Shown: one piece after another, positions 9,601-17,102 of the stretch | Layout: the number at the start of each line of letters is the position of its first letter | How positions within the stretch are numbered: the first letter of the stretch is position 1 | NCBI GenBank assembly: GCA_029557965.1 | Contig: JAKQIM010000048.1 | Location: 1-64,000 of the forward strand | Source: Chloroflexota bacterium | GTDB lineage: Bacteria > Chloroflexota > Anaerolineae > Anaerolineales > UBA4823 | Direction of reading: 5' to 3' | Length of the DNA stretch: 64,000 bases | The notes under the pieces: generated by a model | The model's input: the letters and a program-made list of their open reading frames with translations, nothing else | Told to the model about the DNA's origin: nothing | The model's database searches: none | Made by a program: the position numbers and the translations under genes

Positions 9601-10366
9601 CGCACTGTCCAGCAGTGAGCAGATGGGCGCCCGCTGGGGTGAGGGCCGGATTTTGAATCTCCTTGCCCAGATCGCCATGTTCCAGCATAAGCTGCCGGAG
9701 GCAGAGAACATCTGGCGCCAGGCACAGCAGATCGCCAATGAAATGGGGGACCGGCGCAGCATGGCCTCCATTTACAGCGGCTTAGGGCAAGTTTACGAAT
9801 GGCAAGGCCAGATCGAGAAAGCCATTGAAACAGAACTGCTTGTGCTTCAAATTTACCGCCAGCTAGGCGATGACCGCTTATCGGCCATCGCCATGAACAA
9901 CCTGGCTTATTTTCACCTGCTGCTAAAAGAGCCAGATTACCCCCAGGCAACGCAATTCTACCGCGACAGCCTGGATTTATTCCGGCTGATACAAGATCAA
10001 CACGGCCTGCTTTTCACCAATTACGACCTGGGGCAGGCGTATATCAAGATGGGCAACTTATACCAGGCGCTTACCTGCTGCCAGCAAGCCCTGAGCCTGG
10101 CACAAGGGCTGGGTGCGCCCAACTTAATGCTCTATGCGCTGCACGGTTTTGCCAGCCTGGCAGCCCAGCGCGGCGAAACCGAACGCGCCCTGGAATTGTG
10201 CGGGCTGCTGCTCACTCATCCCCAGACTCAAGACGATACCCGCCAGCGCACCCAGAGCCTGTTGGAAGAGCTGAACGCCGCCGCCAACCCAAACCTGGCC
10301 CAGGCTGCATTCCAGCGCGGGCAAGCCCTCCAACTGGAACCCACCGTCGCCGAATTTTTGGGCTAG
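6626..10366 (+). CDS. AfsR/SARP-like regulator: OmpR HTH, BTAD, cyclase-like, NB-ARC, TPR
   Basis: This 1246-residue regulator begins MPTLEINLFGTPSLRLDG, the usual start of a SARP winged helix (1-95), followed by a bacterial transcriptional activation (BTAD) domain to about 245. Residues 265-430 resemble a class III nucleotidyl cyclase: ILCADVENSAALW and GGRVLSLMDDYF keep candidate metal-binding aspartates, so weak activity cannot be excluded. An NB-ARC ATPase follows, with Walker A GPGGIGKT at 482-489, then TPR-like helical repeats from about 830 to the end. The design is that of ATP-driven transcription activators such as AfsR or MalT, with an inserted cyclase-like sensor. It stands alone behind its own promoter; its targets are unknown, but the CGTCACC repeats upstream are a plausible site. 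Confidence 0.85.
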   Translation: MPTLEINLFGTPSLRLDGQPVHARTAKAIPLLAYLLMNPGCHMRSTLATLLWSDAERPRAFASLRTTTWRLKDAGLGPWLDVQHEQVGFREGPPVHLDVRQFLGYLDECRRHGHPPQAVCTDCLPLLSAAAELYRGNFMQGLSLRGAVVFDDWQTSQAELLRNQASGVLERLVSGYQKQNDLTQAIHYARQWLTIDHTNEETHRQLMTLYASTGQRQSAMNQYQECVRLLKAGGLSPQAETTSIYQQILGGPWRSAASADSAPRLKSPIILCADVENSAALWDQYSQEMTKIYEKVSASIKDFAQQYGGRVLSLMDDYFIMFFESGSPLPAAIALQKNARHPIEKKVAPLKVRVAIHAADSFKPSIDSNAGSIHFAKRLLSAGRGGHVLLSAQASEALDLPINARLYDHGFNTLKDLGEPIHIFSLQHPDLLGEQRLSLQSLATYYHNLPTYATPFIGREEELADLAQLLSQENCRLLTLTGPGGIGKTRLAVQSAAQLIERFPDGVAFISLSTTPTSNQILSTLAEVLRFNFYQPEDPARQLQDFLRSRHMLLIMDNFEHLVDGSALLSDLLNHAPRLKILVTSRECLHLPEECLYDVRAMGIPPASGASELENYSAVKLFLQNARRVHPSFHPSETDWHSIAEICQRVEGLPMALELASGWVRTLTCAEISDQIKRQSFEFLDGNRSDRPARRRSLRAAFDYSWNLLSEEGRRTLRRLSVFRGGFSLEAAQAVAATTPAQLAGMVDRSLLRYTSGRYEINEALRHFAHQKLEEAPEDYTSTERLHCEYYSYRFIEQANKLLSRSHMQAMQEIFVDTENLRTAKDCALEHKCWDLIGMGINASFVFLELSGRAKEGYESFKRMLDVALVESDAMESKWFPWLVMATGWFAFQIGQHAEGLEDLNKSLEILRARGDEEGTAYNLALLASYYLSLSSFEDAGRCLQESLAIYSRISLPNERLSHARQHFTLYTAGKYYLQTQQYALAEQHAQVALSSSEQMGARWGEGRILNLLAQIAMFQHKLPEAENIWRQAQQIANEMGDRRSMASIYSGLGQVYEWQGQIEKAIETELLVLQIYRQLGDDRLSAIAMNNLAYFHLLLKEPDYPQATQFYRDSLDLFRLIQDQHGLLFTNYDLGQAYIKMGNLYQALTCCQQALSLAQGLGAPNLMLYALHGFASLAAQRGETERALELCGLLLTHPQTQDDTRQRTQSLLEELNAAANPNLAQAAFQRGQALQLEPTVAEFLG

Positions 10367-10383
10367 CGGGGCAATCACCCCCC

Positions 10384-10412
10384 TTGACAAGCCGTATTAT
10401 CCCATATAAAAT
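10384..10412 (+). promoter_or_regulatory. Consensus promoter of the TetR operon
   Basis: TTGACA (10384-10389), exactly 17 bases, then TAAAAT (10407-10412). It drives the TetR gene, epimerase and probably the small membrane protein. Transcription should start near 10419, inside the palindrome at 10416-10429. Confidence 0.8.
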
Positions 10413-10415
10413 AAG

Positions 10416-10429
10416 ACCGACCGGTCGGT
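10416..10429 (+). promoter_or_regulatory. TetR-type operator palindrome
   Basis: ACCGACCGGTCGGT is a perfect 14-base palindrome three bases after the -10 box, covering the expected transcription start. It has the form of operators bound by many AcrR/TetR-family repressors, which commonly repress their own gene. Binding here would block the promoter at 10384-10412. Confidence 0.75.
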
Positions 10430-10454
10430 TTTGTCGCCGTACGGGAGCCCCAGC

Positions 10455-11057
10455 ATGCAGCAGCGCAGCGAAGAAACCCACGCCCATATCCTTGAAGCCG
10501 CAAACCGCCTCTTTTCTACCAACGGTTACGATGCCACCGGCGTGGCCGAGATCTGCCGGGCGGCGGGCGTTAGCAAAGGCGCCTTTTATCACCACTTCCC
10601 CTCCAAGCAAGCCCTCTTCTTAGAATTGATGGACGATTGGTTGGCCGGCCTGGATGCAGGCTTCCAGCTCGCCCGTCAAGAAACCACCAGCATCCCCCAG
10701 GCCATCATCCAGATGGCAGACATGGTCGGCAGCGTCTTTCAAAATTCTGATATCAGCCCGGCCATCTTCCTCGAATTTTGGACCCAGGCCCAGCGCGACC
10801 CAACCATCTGGCAGGCTGCCATTGCCCCTTACCGCCGTTACCAGGAATATTTTGCCCGTTCTTTCGAGGAAGGCATCGCCGAAGGCTCTCTGCAGGCCGT
10901 GGATCCTCATCTCGCCGCCCGCACCATCGTCTCGCTGGCTTTTGGCCTCTTGATGCAGGCCCTTTTTGACCCCCAGGGCGCCGATTGGCAGAAAGAAACC
11001 CGTCAAAGCGTGGAGCTTTTACTGAAAGGTCTTTCCCGCAGTCCCACAGGTCTATGA
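10455..11057 (+). CDS. TetR/AcrR family transcriptional repressor
   Basis: A TTG at 10431 opens the same frame but sits at the transcription start, so I use the ATG at 10455, which has GGGAG seven bases upstream; the product is 200 residues. The N-terminal helix-turn-helix is clear: ILEAANRLFSTNGYDATGV, then AGVSKGAFYHHFPSKQALF. The C-terminal half is the variable ligand-binding helical domain (family length about 190-210). A perfect palindrome over its own promoter indicates autorepression. The epimerase 27 bases downstream is probably in the same operon, so the inducer may be a substrate or product of that enzyme; this last point is inference. Confidence 0.9.
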   Translation: MQQRSEETHAHILEAANRLFSTNGYDATGVAEICRAAGVSKGAFYHHFPSKQALFLELMDDWLAGLDAGFQLARQETTSIPQAIIQMADMVGSVFQNSDISPAIFLEFWTQAQRDPTIWQAAIAPYRRYQEYFARSFEEGIAEGSLQAVDPHLAARTIVSLAFGLLMQALFDPQGADWQKETRQSVELLLKGLSRSPTGL

Positions 11058-11084
11058 TCAGGTATTTCAGGAGGCAGCACACCC

Positions 11085-12080
11085 ATGTCTACCCATCTCA
11101 TCACCGGCGCCACCGGCCATATTGGCAACGTCTTGGCACGTGAATTGATCGCCCGCGGGAAAAGCGTGCGCGCCATGCTCTTACCCGGCGAAGATGCGAC
11201 CCCAATCAACGACCTGCCGGTAGAGCTTGTGGAAGGCGACGTGCTCGATTTTGGCTCTTTGCAGTCTGCCTTCGAGGGCGTGGATATGGTTTACCACCTG
11301 GCCGGGCTGATCTCGATCCTGCCGGGCAAAGACCCCATGGTGCAAACCGTCAACGTGCTGGGCACACGCAACGTCATCCGGGCCGCCCGGCAGGCCGGCG
11401 TCAGGCGGCTGGTTTACACCAGTTCTATCCATGCCTTGCAGCGCGTTCCACACGGCATCTTGATCGACGAAAACATCCCCTTTGACACCCAGCATGCCAT
11501 CAGCGCCTATGACCACTCCAAAGCCCAGGCCTCGCTCGAGGTATTGAAGGCCGTCCAAGAGGGCCTGGATGCGGTCATCGCCTGCCCAACCGGGGTCATT
11601 GGCCCTTATGACTTCCGCCGCTCAGAGATGGGCGGCCTGATTGCCGATTGTTTGAAGAACCGGCTGATGTTCTATGTAGAAGGGGCTTACGACTTTGTGG
11701 ATGTGCGCGACGTGGCTGCCGGCCTGGTCCTGGTTGGCGAGCAGGGGCACACCGGCCAATCTTACATCCTATCCGGTGAGCGCATCACCGTACACGAGAT
11801 CTTCAAGAGCGTACAGAAGATCGTCGGACACCAGCAGGTAGCCATCAAGATTCCCCTTGGCCTGGCCCGCCTGGTGGCTTCAATCACCCCCCTGCTCTAC
11901 CGCCTGACACACATTAAACCCCGCTTCACCCCCTATTCTCTGGCGACCCTGGCCAGCAATTCGGTCATCAGCCACGCCAAGGCTGTGGCCGAGCTGGGCT
12001 ATGCGCCTCGCCCGCTGCGCGAGTCGATCGCCGACACCATCCGCTGGTTCAAGCAGCAGCGCCGCCTGGATGCCGCTTAA
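11085..12080 (+). CDS. NAD-dependent epimerase/dehydratase family protein
   Basis: A 331-residue extended short-chain dehydrogenase. The NAD(P)-binding GATGHIG motif is at residues 8-14, and a Y-x3-K catalytic pair appears in SAYDHSKA, preceded by YTSS with the active-site serine. Family members act on nucleotide sugars, dihydroflavonol-like carbonyls or 3-beta-hydroxysteroid-like substrates; the substrate cannot be read from sequence. An AGGAGG-type ribosome site precedes the ATG. It lies in the TetR operon and is probably induced when the repressor releases. Confidence 0.85.
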   Translation: MSTHLITGATGHIGNVLARELIARGKSVRAMLLPGEDATPINDLPVELVEGDVLDFGSLQSAFEGVDMVYHLAGLISILPGKDPMVQTVNVLGTRNVIRAARQAGVRRLVYTSSIHALQRVPHGILIDENIPFDTQHAISAYDHSKAQASLEVLKAVQEGLDAVIACPTGVIGPYDFRRSEMGGLIADCLKNRLMFYVEGAYDFVDVRDVAAGLVLVGEQGHTGQSYILSGERITVHEIFKSVQKIVGHQQVAIKIPLGLARLVASITPLLYRLTHIKPRFTPYSLATLASNSVISHAKAVAELGYAPRPLRESIADTIRWFKQQRRLDAA

Positions 12081-12115
12081 ACGGTCCTCACCATCCAGTA
12101 AACCTTGAGGCCCCC

Positions 12116-12520
12116 ATGCCTATCCACCTCCCTTTCGATGTCGTAACCCCCGGGCTTAGCTTTGTTATCATCGGCGGCAGCATCCTGGTCTTGATCATCT
12201 TGACCATCCTGATCGCCCTGGTCGAAGGCGTGGCCCTGACCCTGCTGGGCTGGGACAGCTTCAAACGCGCTTACCTGGTCGCCTTGCTGATGAACTTCAT
12301 CTCCACCTGCGTAGGCGCGGTCTTGCTGTTCATCCTGCCGCAAGAACAAAATCTCTGGTGGGTGCTCATCTCCTTCGCCTTATCCCTATTGATCGAAGGG
12401 CTGGTGCTGGTGCGCTTCAAACGCCGCTCCGCACGCCAAAACTGGACTGCCGCATTGGTGGCCAACCTGGCCAGTTACCTCATCCTGATCGCCCCAATCT
12501 ATTTCTTCGGCGCCGGTTAA
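12116..12520 (+). CDS. Small four-helix membrane protein of unknown function
   Basis: This 134-residue protein is almost all hydrophobic, with about four membrane helices (residues 15-40, 53-75, 82-100 and 112-132) and short basic loops such as RFKRRSARQNW. I do not recognise a family. It begins 35 bases after the epimerase stop with a weak ribosome site, and probably belongs to the TetR-controlled operon. No signal peptide or catalytic motif is visible. Confidence 0.6.
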   Translation: MPIHLPFDVVTPGLSFVIIGGSILVLIILTILIALVEGVALTLLGWDSFKRAYLVALLMNFISTCVGAVLLFILPQEQNLWWVLISFALSLLIEGLVLVRFKRRSARQNWTAALVANLASYLILIAPIYFFGAG

Positions 12521-12657
12521 ATTTTCCCCGCCAGGTTTGCACGCAGCCCTGCCCTTGGGCTGGCCGCAGCATCCTGATCGGATTGCAGATATTGACCTTT
12601 AAAATCGGTCGATATTCGAGTAGAATCTAGCTATCCGAACCCTGGAGAACGACTACC

Positions 12658-13188
12658 ATGACCTTAAAACACACTTCCCCCCATTCCACCAAGCTGTTAA
12701 AGTCCCTGCGCTGCCAGGGCCAGAGCAATGATTGTGGCGCCTATACCACCGCCACCGTACTCAAGGCCCTGCGCGGTATTGATCTGGAACCAGATCAACT
12801 GGCGCGCGAAATGGAGAAACCTGTCCGCCGCGGCCTGCTGCCGATGGTGCGCAAGATTCCCAATTCGGCTACCCTGCCCTGGGGCATGGTGGATGTCTTT
12901 AAGCAGCACGGTCTGAACGCCCACTGGCGCTTCTTCTCAAATACCGATTATTTGAAGCAGCAGCTCGACCGCGGCAACGTGCTCATGCCCATCATTGGCA
13001 ATTGGAAGCCCCTGTGGGCACACGTGATGACCCTGGTGGATGTGGATGAAGAAAAAGGGTGGGGCTTTGCCAACACCCAATACGAAGTGCAAGACCCCTT
13101 CTGGGTTGCTGATGCCACCTTCGTCTCTCAGTGGAAGGCCATGGGCAACTTGTTGGTAGAGGTTGAGGTAGAGGCCGCGGTTGGTTGA
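12658..13188 (+). CDS. C39-like papain-fold peptidase or isopeptidase
   Basis: A 176-residue protein with the Q-x3-DCG signature (Gln22, Cys26) of C39-type cysteine peptidases, followed by a predicted helix, an AHVMTL strand with His122, and Asn139 in GFANTQ as the likely third residue. C39 domains usually cleave Gly-Gly leader peptides, but small stand-alone versions have unknown substrates. No signal peptide is visible, so it is probably cytoplasmic. The next gene starts inside its last codons. Nothing nearby looks like a bacteriocin precursor or peptide exporter, so a housekeeping or signalling role is as likely. Confidence 0.65.
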   Translation: MTLKHTSPHSTKLLKSLRCQGQSNDCGAYTTATVLKALRGIDLEPDQLAREMEKPVRRGLLPMVRKIPNSATLPWGMVDVFKQHGLNAHWRFFSNTDYLKQQLDRGNVLMPIIGNWKPLWAHVMTLVDVDEEKGWGFANTQYEVQDPFWVADATFVSQWKAMGNLLVEVEVEAAVG

Positions 13189-13393
13189 GTGGTGCCCCAA
13201 ATGCCGGGCCATGCTGGCCCCCGGCCTGGACCGCTGCCCACAATGTGGCAAAAAACTGCGCCGCAAGAAGAATCCGGATGATTGGTCGCTGAGCGACATC
13301 TTCTGGATCAGCGCCACCGTGATTGGTTACGTGCTGATCCCCATCCTCATTGCCGCTGCCATCGGCATCCTGTGCTTGTTCCTGATACGCTAA
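13181..13393 (+). CDS. Zinc-ribbon membrane protein, 70 residues
   Basis: The N-terminus carries CPKC and CPQC (a four-cysteine zinc ribbon within the first 25 residues), a basic KKLRRKKN segment, then one hydrophobic helix (about 46-69). It starts at TTG 13181, eight bases before the end of the preceding gene, with GAGG upstream; the next in-frame ATG would lose the first cysteine pair. Such small ribbon-plus-helix proteins are common in Chloroflexota and Actinobacteria but have no fixed function. Confidence 0.7.
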   Translation: MVEWCPKCRAMLAPGLDRCPQCGKKLRRKKNPDDWSLSDIFWISATVIGYVLIPILIAAAIGILCLFLIR

Positions 13394-13400
13394 CCCCCCT

Positions 13401-14789
13401 GTGTCCCCCCTTCGTTTACCCGCCTCTCGCAAACTGCTTTTTGCCTCCCTGGCCCTGGCCTTGTTAGGGCTGGCGCTTTTTGCGTTTGGCTTTCGCAAGC
13501 AAGTGACCCTGGTGGTGGATGGGCAGAACCAGGCTCTAGGCACCTATGCCCTGACGGTTGGCGGCCTGCTGAGCCTGGAAAAGATTGCCCTGGCCCCCAA
13601 CGATACGCTCACACCACCGGCCGAAAGCTGGATCAAGAACGGTGACACCATCACCCTTGAACATGCCGTGCCGGTGCAGATCCTGGCCGATGGACAGGTC
13701 AGCAACTTCTACAGCACCGAACGCCTGCCCCTGCGCCTGCTGGCCCAGGCGGGCATTGTGCTGAGTGCTGGCGACGAGTTGTTTGTCTCTGGCCGGTTGG
13801 CGGACCCCGCCGAAATACTGCCCCGCCAGCCTGTTATCCCGCTCCAGGTGCGCCGCGGCGTCACCATCACCCTGCACCAAGGTGGCAAGGTGCTCGAATT
13901 CACCTCCACTGCCCCCAGCCTAGGCCAGGCCCTGTGGCAGGCCGGCATCACCCTGCTGGCTGCCGACCGCCTGGACCCGCCGGCTTCTACCCCCCTCACC
14001 ACCGACCTGGAAGCCGAGCTGCAGCGCGCCCGCCCCATCACCATCACCACCGCCATCTCGCCCACGCAGACGGTCAGCATCACAACGCTCACTGCCGCCG
14101 CCACGGTTGGCGAGGCCCTGGCAGAAGCCGGCCTGCCCATCCAGGGCCTGGATTACAGCCTGCCCCCGGCCGAATCGCCCCTGCCTGCCGACGGCCTGGT
14201 GCGCCTGGTGCGCGTGCGCGAAGAAGTGCTGGTCGAGCAGTCGCCCCTGGCCTTTGAAACCCTGACCCAGCCCGCCCCTGAAGTAGACCTGGATACGCAA
14301 ACCGTCGTCCAAACGGGCGAATACGGCCTGACGGCCCAGCGGGTGCGCATCCGTTATGAAGATGGGGTAGAAGTCTCGCGCCTGGTCGAGGGGCAGTGGG
14401 TTGCCCGCCAGCCCCAGGCCCGCATCATCGGCTACGGCACCAAAGTGGTCGAGCGCACCATCAGCACCCCCGATGGGCCCATTTGCTACTGGCGCGCCCT
14501 CACCATGTGGGCCACATCCTATCACCCATCCACAACCGGCAGCACCACCGCCTCAGGCCTGCCGCTTGAAAAAGGCGTCGCAGCCATCGACCGGCGCTAT
14601 ATCCCCTTTTACACCCGCATGTACATCCCCGGTTACGGTGAAGCCGTGGCAGCCGACGTGGGCGGCGGCGTGGTAGGGCGCATGATCGACCTGGGTTACA
14701 GCGACGACGATTATGAAGCCTGGCACCAATATGTCACGGTCTATTTCCTCTGTCCGGCCCCCGCGAGTATTGTATGGATCATTCCCTAA
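13401..14789 (+). CDS. yabE: YabE/RpfB-like wall protein: DUF348 repeats, G5, 3D domain
   Basis: A 462-residue exported protein starting at GTG 13401. Residues 8-29 form a signal or anchor helix. Three DUF348-type repeats follow (VTLVVDGQNQALGTY, VTITLHQGGKVLEFT and a third), then a G5-like segment near EVLVEQSPLAFET. The last 110 residues are a 3D domain with its aspartates in AAIDRRYIPFYTRMYIPG, AVAADVGG and GRMIDLGYSDDD. 3D domains are double-psi beta-barrels that cut peptidoglycan glycan strands. In Bacillus, yabE lies just upstream of rnmV-ksgA; here the stop overlaps the rsmA start by 16 bases, so the neighbourhood is kept apart from rnmV. Function in wall turnover is inferred from these domains. 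Confidence 0.8.
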   Translation: MSPLRLPASRKLLFASLALALLGLALFAFGFRKQVTLVVDGQNQALGTYALTVGGLLSLEKIALAPNDTLTPPAESWIKNGDTITLEHAVPVQILADGQVSNFYSTERLPLRLLAQAGIVLSAGDELFVSGRLADPAEILPRQPVIPLQVRRGVTITLHQGGKVLEFTSTAPSLGQALWQAGITLLAADRLDPPASTPLTTDLEAELQRARPITITTAISPTQTVSITTLTAAATVGEALAEAGLPIQGLDYSLPPAESPLPADGLVRLVRVREEVLVEQSPLAFETLTQPAPEVDLDTQTVVQTGEYGLTAQRVRIRYEDGVEVSRLVEGQWVARQPQARIIGYGTKVVERTISTPDGPICYWRALTMWATSYHPSTTGSTTASGLPLEKGVAAIDRRYIPFYTRMYIPGYGEAVAADVGGGVVGRMIDLGYSDDDYEAWHQYVTVYFLCPAPASIVWIIP

Positions 14790-15691
14790 AGCCCTCCCGC
14801 ACCAACCCACCCGGCCCGCCCCTGCCGCCTGGCGGCCCGCTCGACGTGCCCGGCCTGCTGCGCCGCCACCACTTGCGCCCCGATAAGGGCCTGGGGCAGA
14901 ATTTCTTGCTGGATGAAACCGCCCTGCGCCGCATTGTGATGGCAGCCGAGATCTTGCCTCAGCACGATATTCTCGAGATCGGCCCCGGCCTGGGCAGCCT
15001 CACCCGTCACCTGGCAGCCGCTGCCAGGCAGGTGGTGGCTGTGGAATTGGATTCGGACCTCTTTGGCCCCCTGGAGGAAGTGTTGGGCGGCATGCCCAAC
15101 GTGCACCTGGTGCAGGGCGATATCCTTGCCCTCAACCCGGTGGAGCTGATGCCGGCGCCCGGTTACCTGGTTGTCGCCAACATCCCCTACTACATCACTT
15201 CAGCTTTACTGCGCCATCTGTTGGAAACCGAACGCCCCCCTCTGCGCATGGTGCTCACCGTCCAGCGCGAGGTAGCCCAGCGCATCTGCGCCCTGCCAGG
15301 CGACCTGAGCCTGTTGGCGTTGAGCGTGCAGGTGTACGGCCGGCCCAGCATCGCCGCCCACATCCCTGCCGGGGCCTTCTACCCCCCGCCCAAGGTTGAT
15401 TCAGCCGTGGTGCGCATCGACCTGTTCGATACGCCTGCTATTCCTGTTGCCCTGCTCGAAGATTTCTTCCAGCTCATCAAAGCCGGTTTCAGCCAAAAGC
15501 GCAAGACGCTGCGCAATTCCATTTCCGGTGGCCTGAAATGGTCACCCGCTCGCGCTGCCGAGCTGCTCTCTGCTGCCGGCATCGACCCCCAACGCCGCGC
15601 CGAAACGCTCTCCTTGTCTGAGTGGGGGCAATTGACCCAGGCTTACCAGCTTAACCCCAACGATACAGCATCCAGCCTGCCGCCAGCCTGA
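14774..15691 (+). CDS. rsmA: 16S rRNA dimethyladenosine transferase
   Basis: A 305-residue RsmA/KsgA. It dimethylates two adjacent adenosines in helix 45 of 16S rRNA using S-adenosylmethionine, late in 30S assembly. LGQNFLLDE, motif I EIGPGLGSL and motif IV NIPYY are all present, and the C-terminal small domain is complete. The first 30 residues (proline-rich) are an extra N-terminal tail relative to E. coli. It overlaps the preceding gene, and its last 41 bases overlap the end of the convergent MFS gene, so the two share a 3' region. Confidence 0.95.
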   Translation: MDHSLKPSRTNPPGPPLPPGGPLDVPGLLRRHHLRPDKGLGQNFLLDETALRRIVMAAEILPQHDILEIGPGLGSLTRHLAAAARQVVAVELDSDLFGPLEEVLGGMPNVHLVQGDILALNPVELMPAPGYLVVANIPYYITSALLRHLLETERPPLRMVLTVQREVAQRICALPGDLSLLALSVQVYGRPSIAAHIPAGAFYPPPKVDSAVVRIDLFDTPAIPVALLEDFFQLIKAGFSQKRKTLRNSISGGLKWSPARAAELLSAAGIDPQRRAETLSLSEWGQLTQAYQLNPNDTASSLPPA

Positions 15692-17012
15692 CCACCACCG
15701 CCACCAACATCGTTTCTCTCAGCCCGATCCATTCTCCGACCGCCGGCCCCAGCATCGAGCCCGCCAGGATGCCCAGGTTCAAGGCCAGGTTGTGCAGCGC
15801 CATGTACGCCGGGCGGTCATTGGCTGGCACGCGCTGCATCAGCCGGTTGATCAACCCGCCCGACAGGAAAGCATAGACCCCGCCGCCGATCAGGCAGGCG
15901 GCGTAATACCAGATGGCGCTGCGCCCCATCCACAGCATCAGCGGATATTGCGCAAACAGCAGGGCGCCTGCCACCATCAGCTTGCGGTGGCCCCAGCGGG
16001 CGCTGGCCCGGCTTAGATATAGAGAGCAGATCACCATCACCCCGTGGAAGATGGCTGTACCCAGGCTGATCATCCCATCGCTCAATTTCAACTCGTTGAC
16101 ATAGAACAACGGGAAGATAGGCTGGGGAAAGTATTGGAAGGTATAAAATCCAAAATAGGCCAGCATGAAGGGCCCAAACGGCCCCCGGAGCACGTCCAGG
16201 CGCAGCCAGCCCCCTTTGCCCTGGGCTGCGGCGGCCCGATTGGGCCGCAACAGGGCTAAGAACCCTCGCCACAGCCTGTTCAAACGGCTCAACCAGCCTT
16301 GCCGGGCAGGGGGTTGCGTTTCGTCAGGCTGAGCGCCCGCCGCCGGGCTAATGATGGCATTACCCGCTGCAGCCGCGGCAGCCTCTTGGCTGGCGGCGGC
16401 CCTGGCTTTGAGCCGCCCCAGGTGGTAGCTGCTCATCAGGGCCCCCGCCGCTCCAATGGCAAATACGATCTGGTAATTGAGCGGGAAGATGACCTTATCC
16501 AAGATTTGCCCGCATGCCAGGGTGGTTGCCGTCACGCTGACCGCCACCAGTGCATTGCGCCGCCCCACGGCATGGGCGCGCCATTCCTCCGGCAGCACCT
16601 CCGCCAGGGTTGAATTGAAGGCGATCGACAGCAGAGTCCCAGGGGCCGACATCAACAGGGTGATCCACACGATGCCCTGCACCTGCCCTCCGGCGCTGGC
16701 GAACATCCAGGGCAAGGCAATCAAGACCACAAACCCCAGGCGCTGTACGATTGAAGCGATGAAGGTGGTGCGCAAGAGTGCGTGCCGCTCCAACCACTGC
16801 CCGGCAGGCAAGGTGAGCAGCAAGCTCACCAAAGCCGGCCCTGCGCTCAGCAAGCCGATCTGGAAGCCGGTGGCATCCAGGCGCGCCGCATATACCGACA
16901 GGAAAGAAAGCGTACTGCCGGCTACCATGCCGTACCAAAAGACATCCGCGTAAAGCTGGCGCAGATTCCAACGCAGTTCAGAGCTGGGGGCTGGCAAAAT
17001 ATGGGTAGGCAT
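15651..17012 (-). CDS. MFS transporter, 12-helix type
   Basis: A 453-residue polytopic protein with about 12 hydrophobic segments and a large polar loop at the centre (about residues 205-275, including a poly-Ala stretch), typical of major facilitator carriers. No substrate-specific motif stands out. It starts with ATG at 17012 and its 3' end overlaps rsmA by 41 bases. It lies downstream of the Roadblock-V4R operon behind a hairpin, so it is probably a separate transcript. Likely roles are drug or small-molecule efflux. Confidence 0.8.
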   Translation of the reverse strand: MPTHILPAPSSELRWNLRQLYADVFWYGMVAGSTLSFLSVYAARLDATGFQIGLLSAGPALVSLLLTLPAGQWLERHALLRTTFIASIVQRLGFVVLIALPWMFASAGGQVQGIVWITLLMSAPGTLLSIAFNSTLAEVLPEEWRAHAVGRRNALVAVSVTATTLACGQILDKVIFPLNYQIVFAIGAAGALMSSYHLGRLKARAAASQEAAAAAAGNAIISPAAGAQPDETQPPARQGWLSRLNRLWRGFLALLRPNRAAAAQGKGGWLRLDVLRGPFGPFMLAYFGFYTFQYFPQPIFPLFYVNELKLSDGMISLGTAIFHGVMVICSLYLSRASARWGHRKLMVAGALLFAQYPLMLWMGRSAIWYYAACLIGGGVYAFLSGGLINRLMQRVPANDRPAYMALHNLALNLGILAGSMLGPAVGEWIGLRETMLVAVVVRLAAGWMLYRWG

Positions 17013-17032
17013 AAGGGTCTTTTGGGCTACTT

Positions 17033-17080
17033 GAAAACGAGTGTGAGGCGGCGCCGAGGCACTGCATCACACTCGTTTTC
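17033..17080 (-). terminator. Hairpin after the Roadblock-V4R-regulator operon
   Basis: A perfect 14-bp inverted repeat (GAAAACGAGTGTGA at 17033-17046 and its complement at 17067-17080) with a 20-base loop sits between the response regulator stop (17103) and the MFS start (17012). Both arms end in A/T runs, so it can end transcription of the minus-strand operon. Confidence 0.6.
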
Positions 17081-17102
17081 ACACAATCATCTACAGGGTG
17101 GC

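Noticed and set aside
10431-10454. TTG start for the TetR gene
   Set aside because: It falls at or just past the transcription start; the ATG at 10455 has a proper ribosome site.
12592-12627. Promoter TTGACC...TAGAAT before the C39-like gene
   Set aside because: The spacing is about 23 bases, too long for a sigma-70 type promoter.
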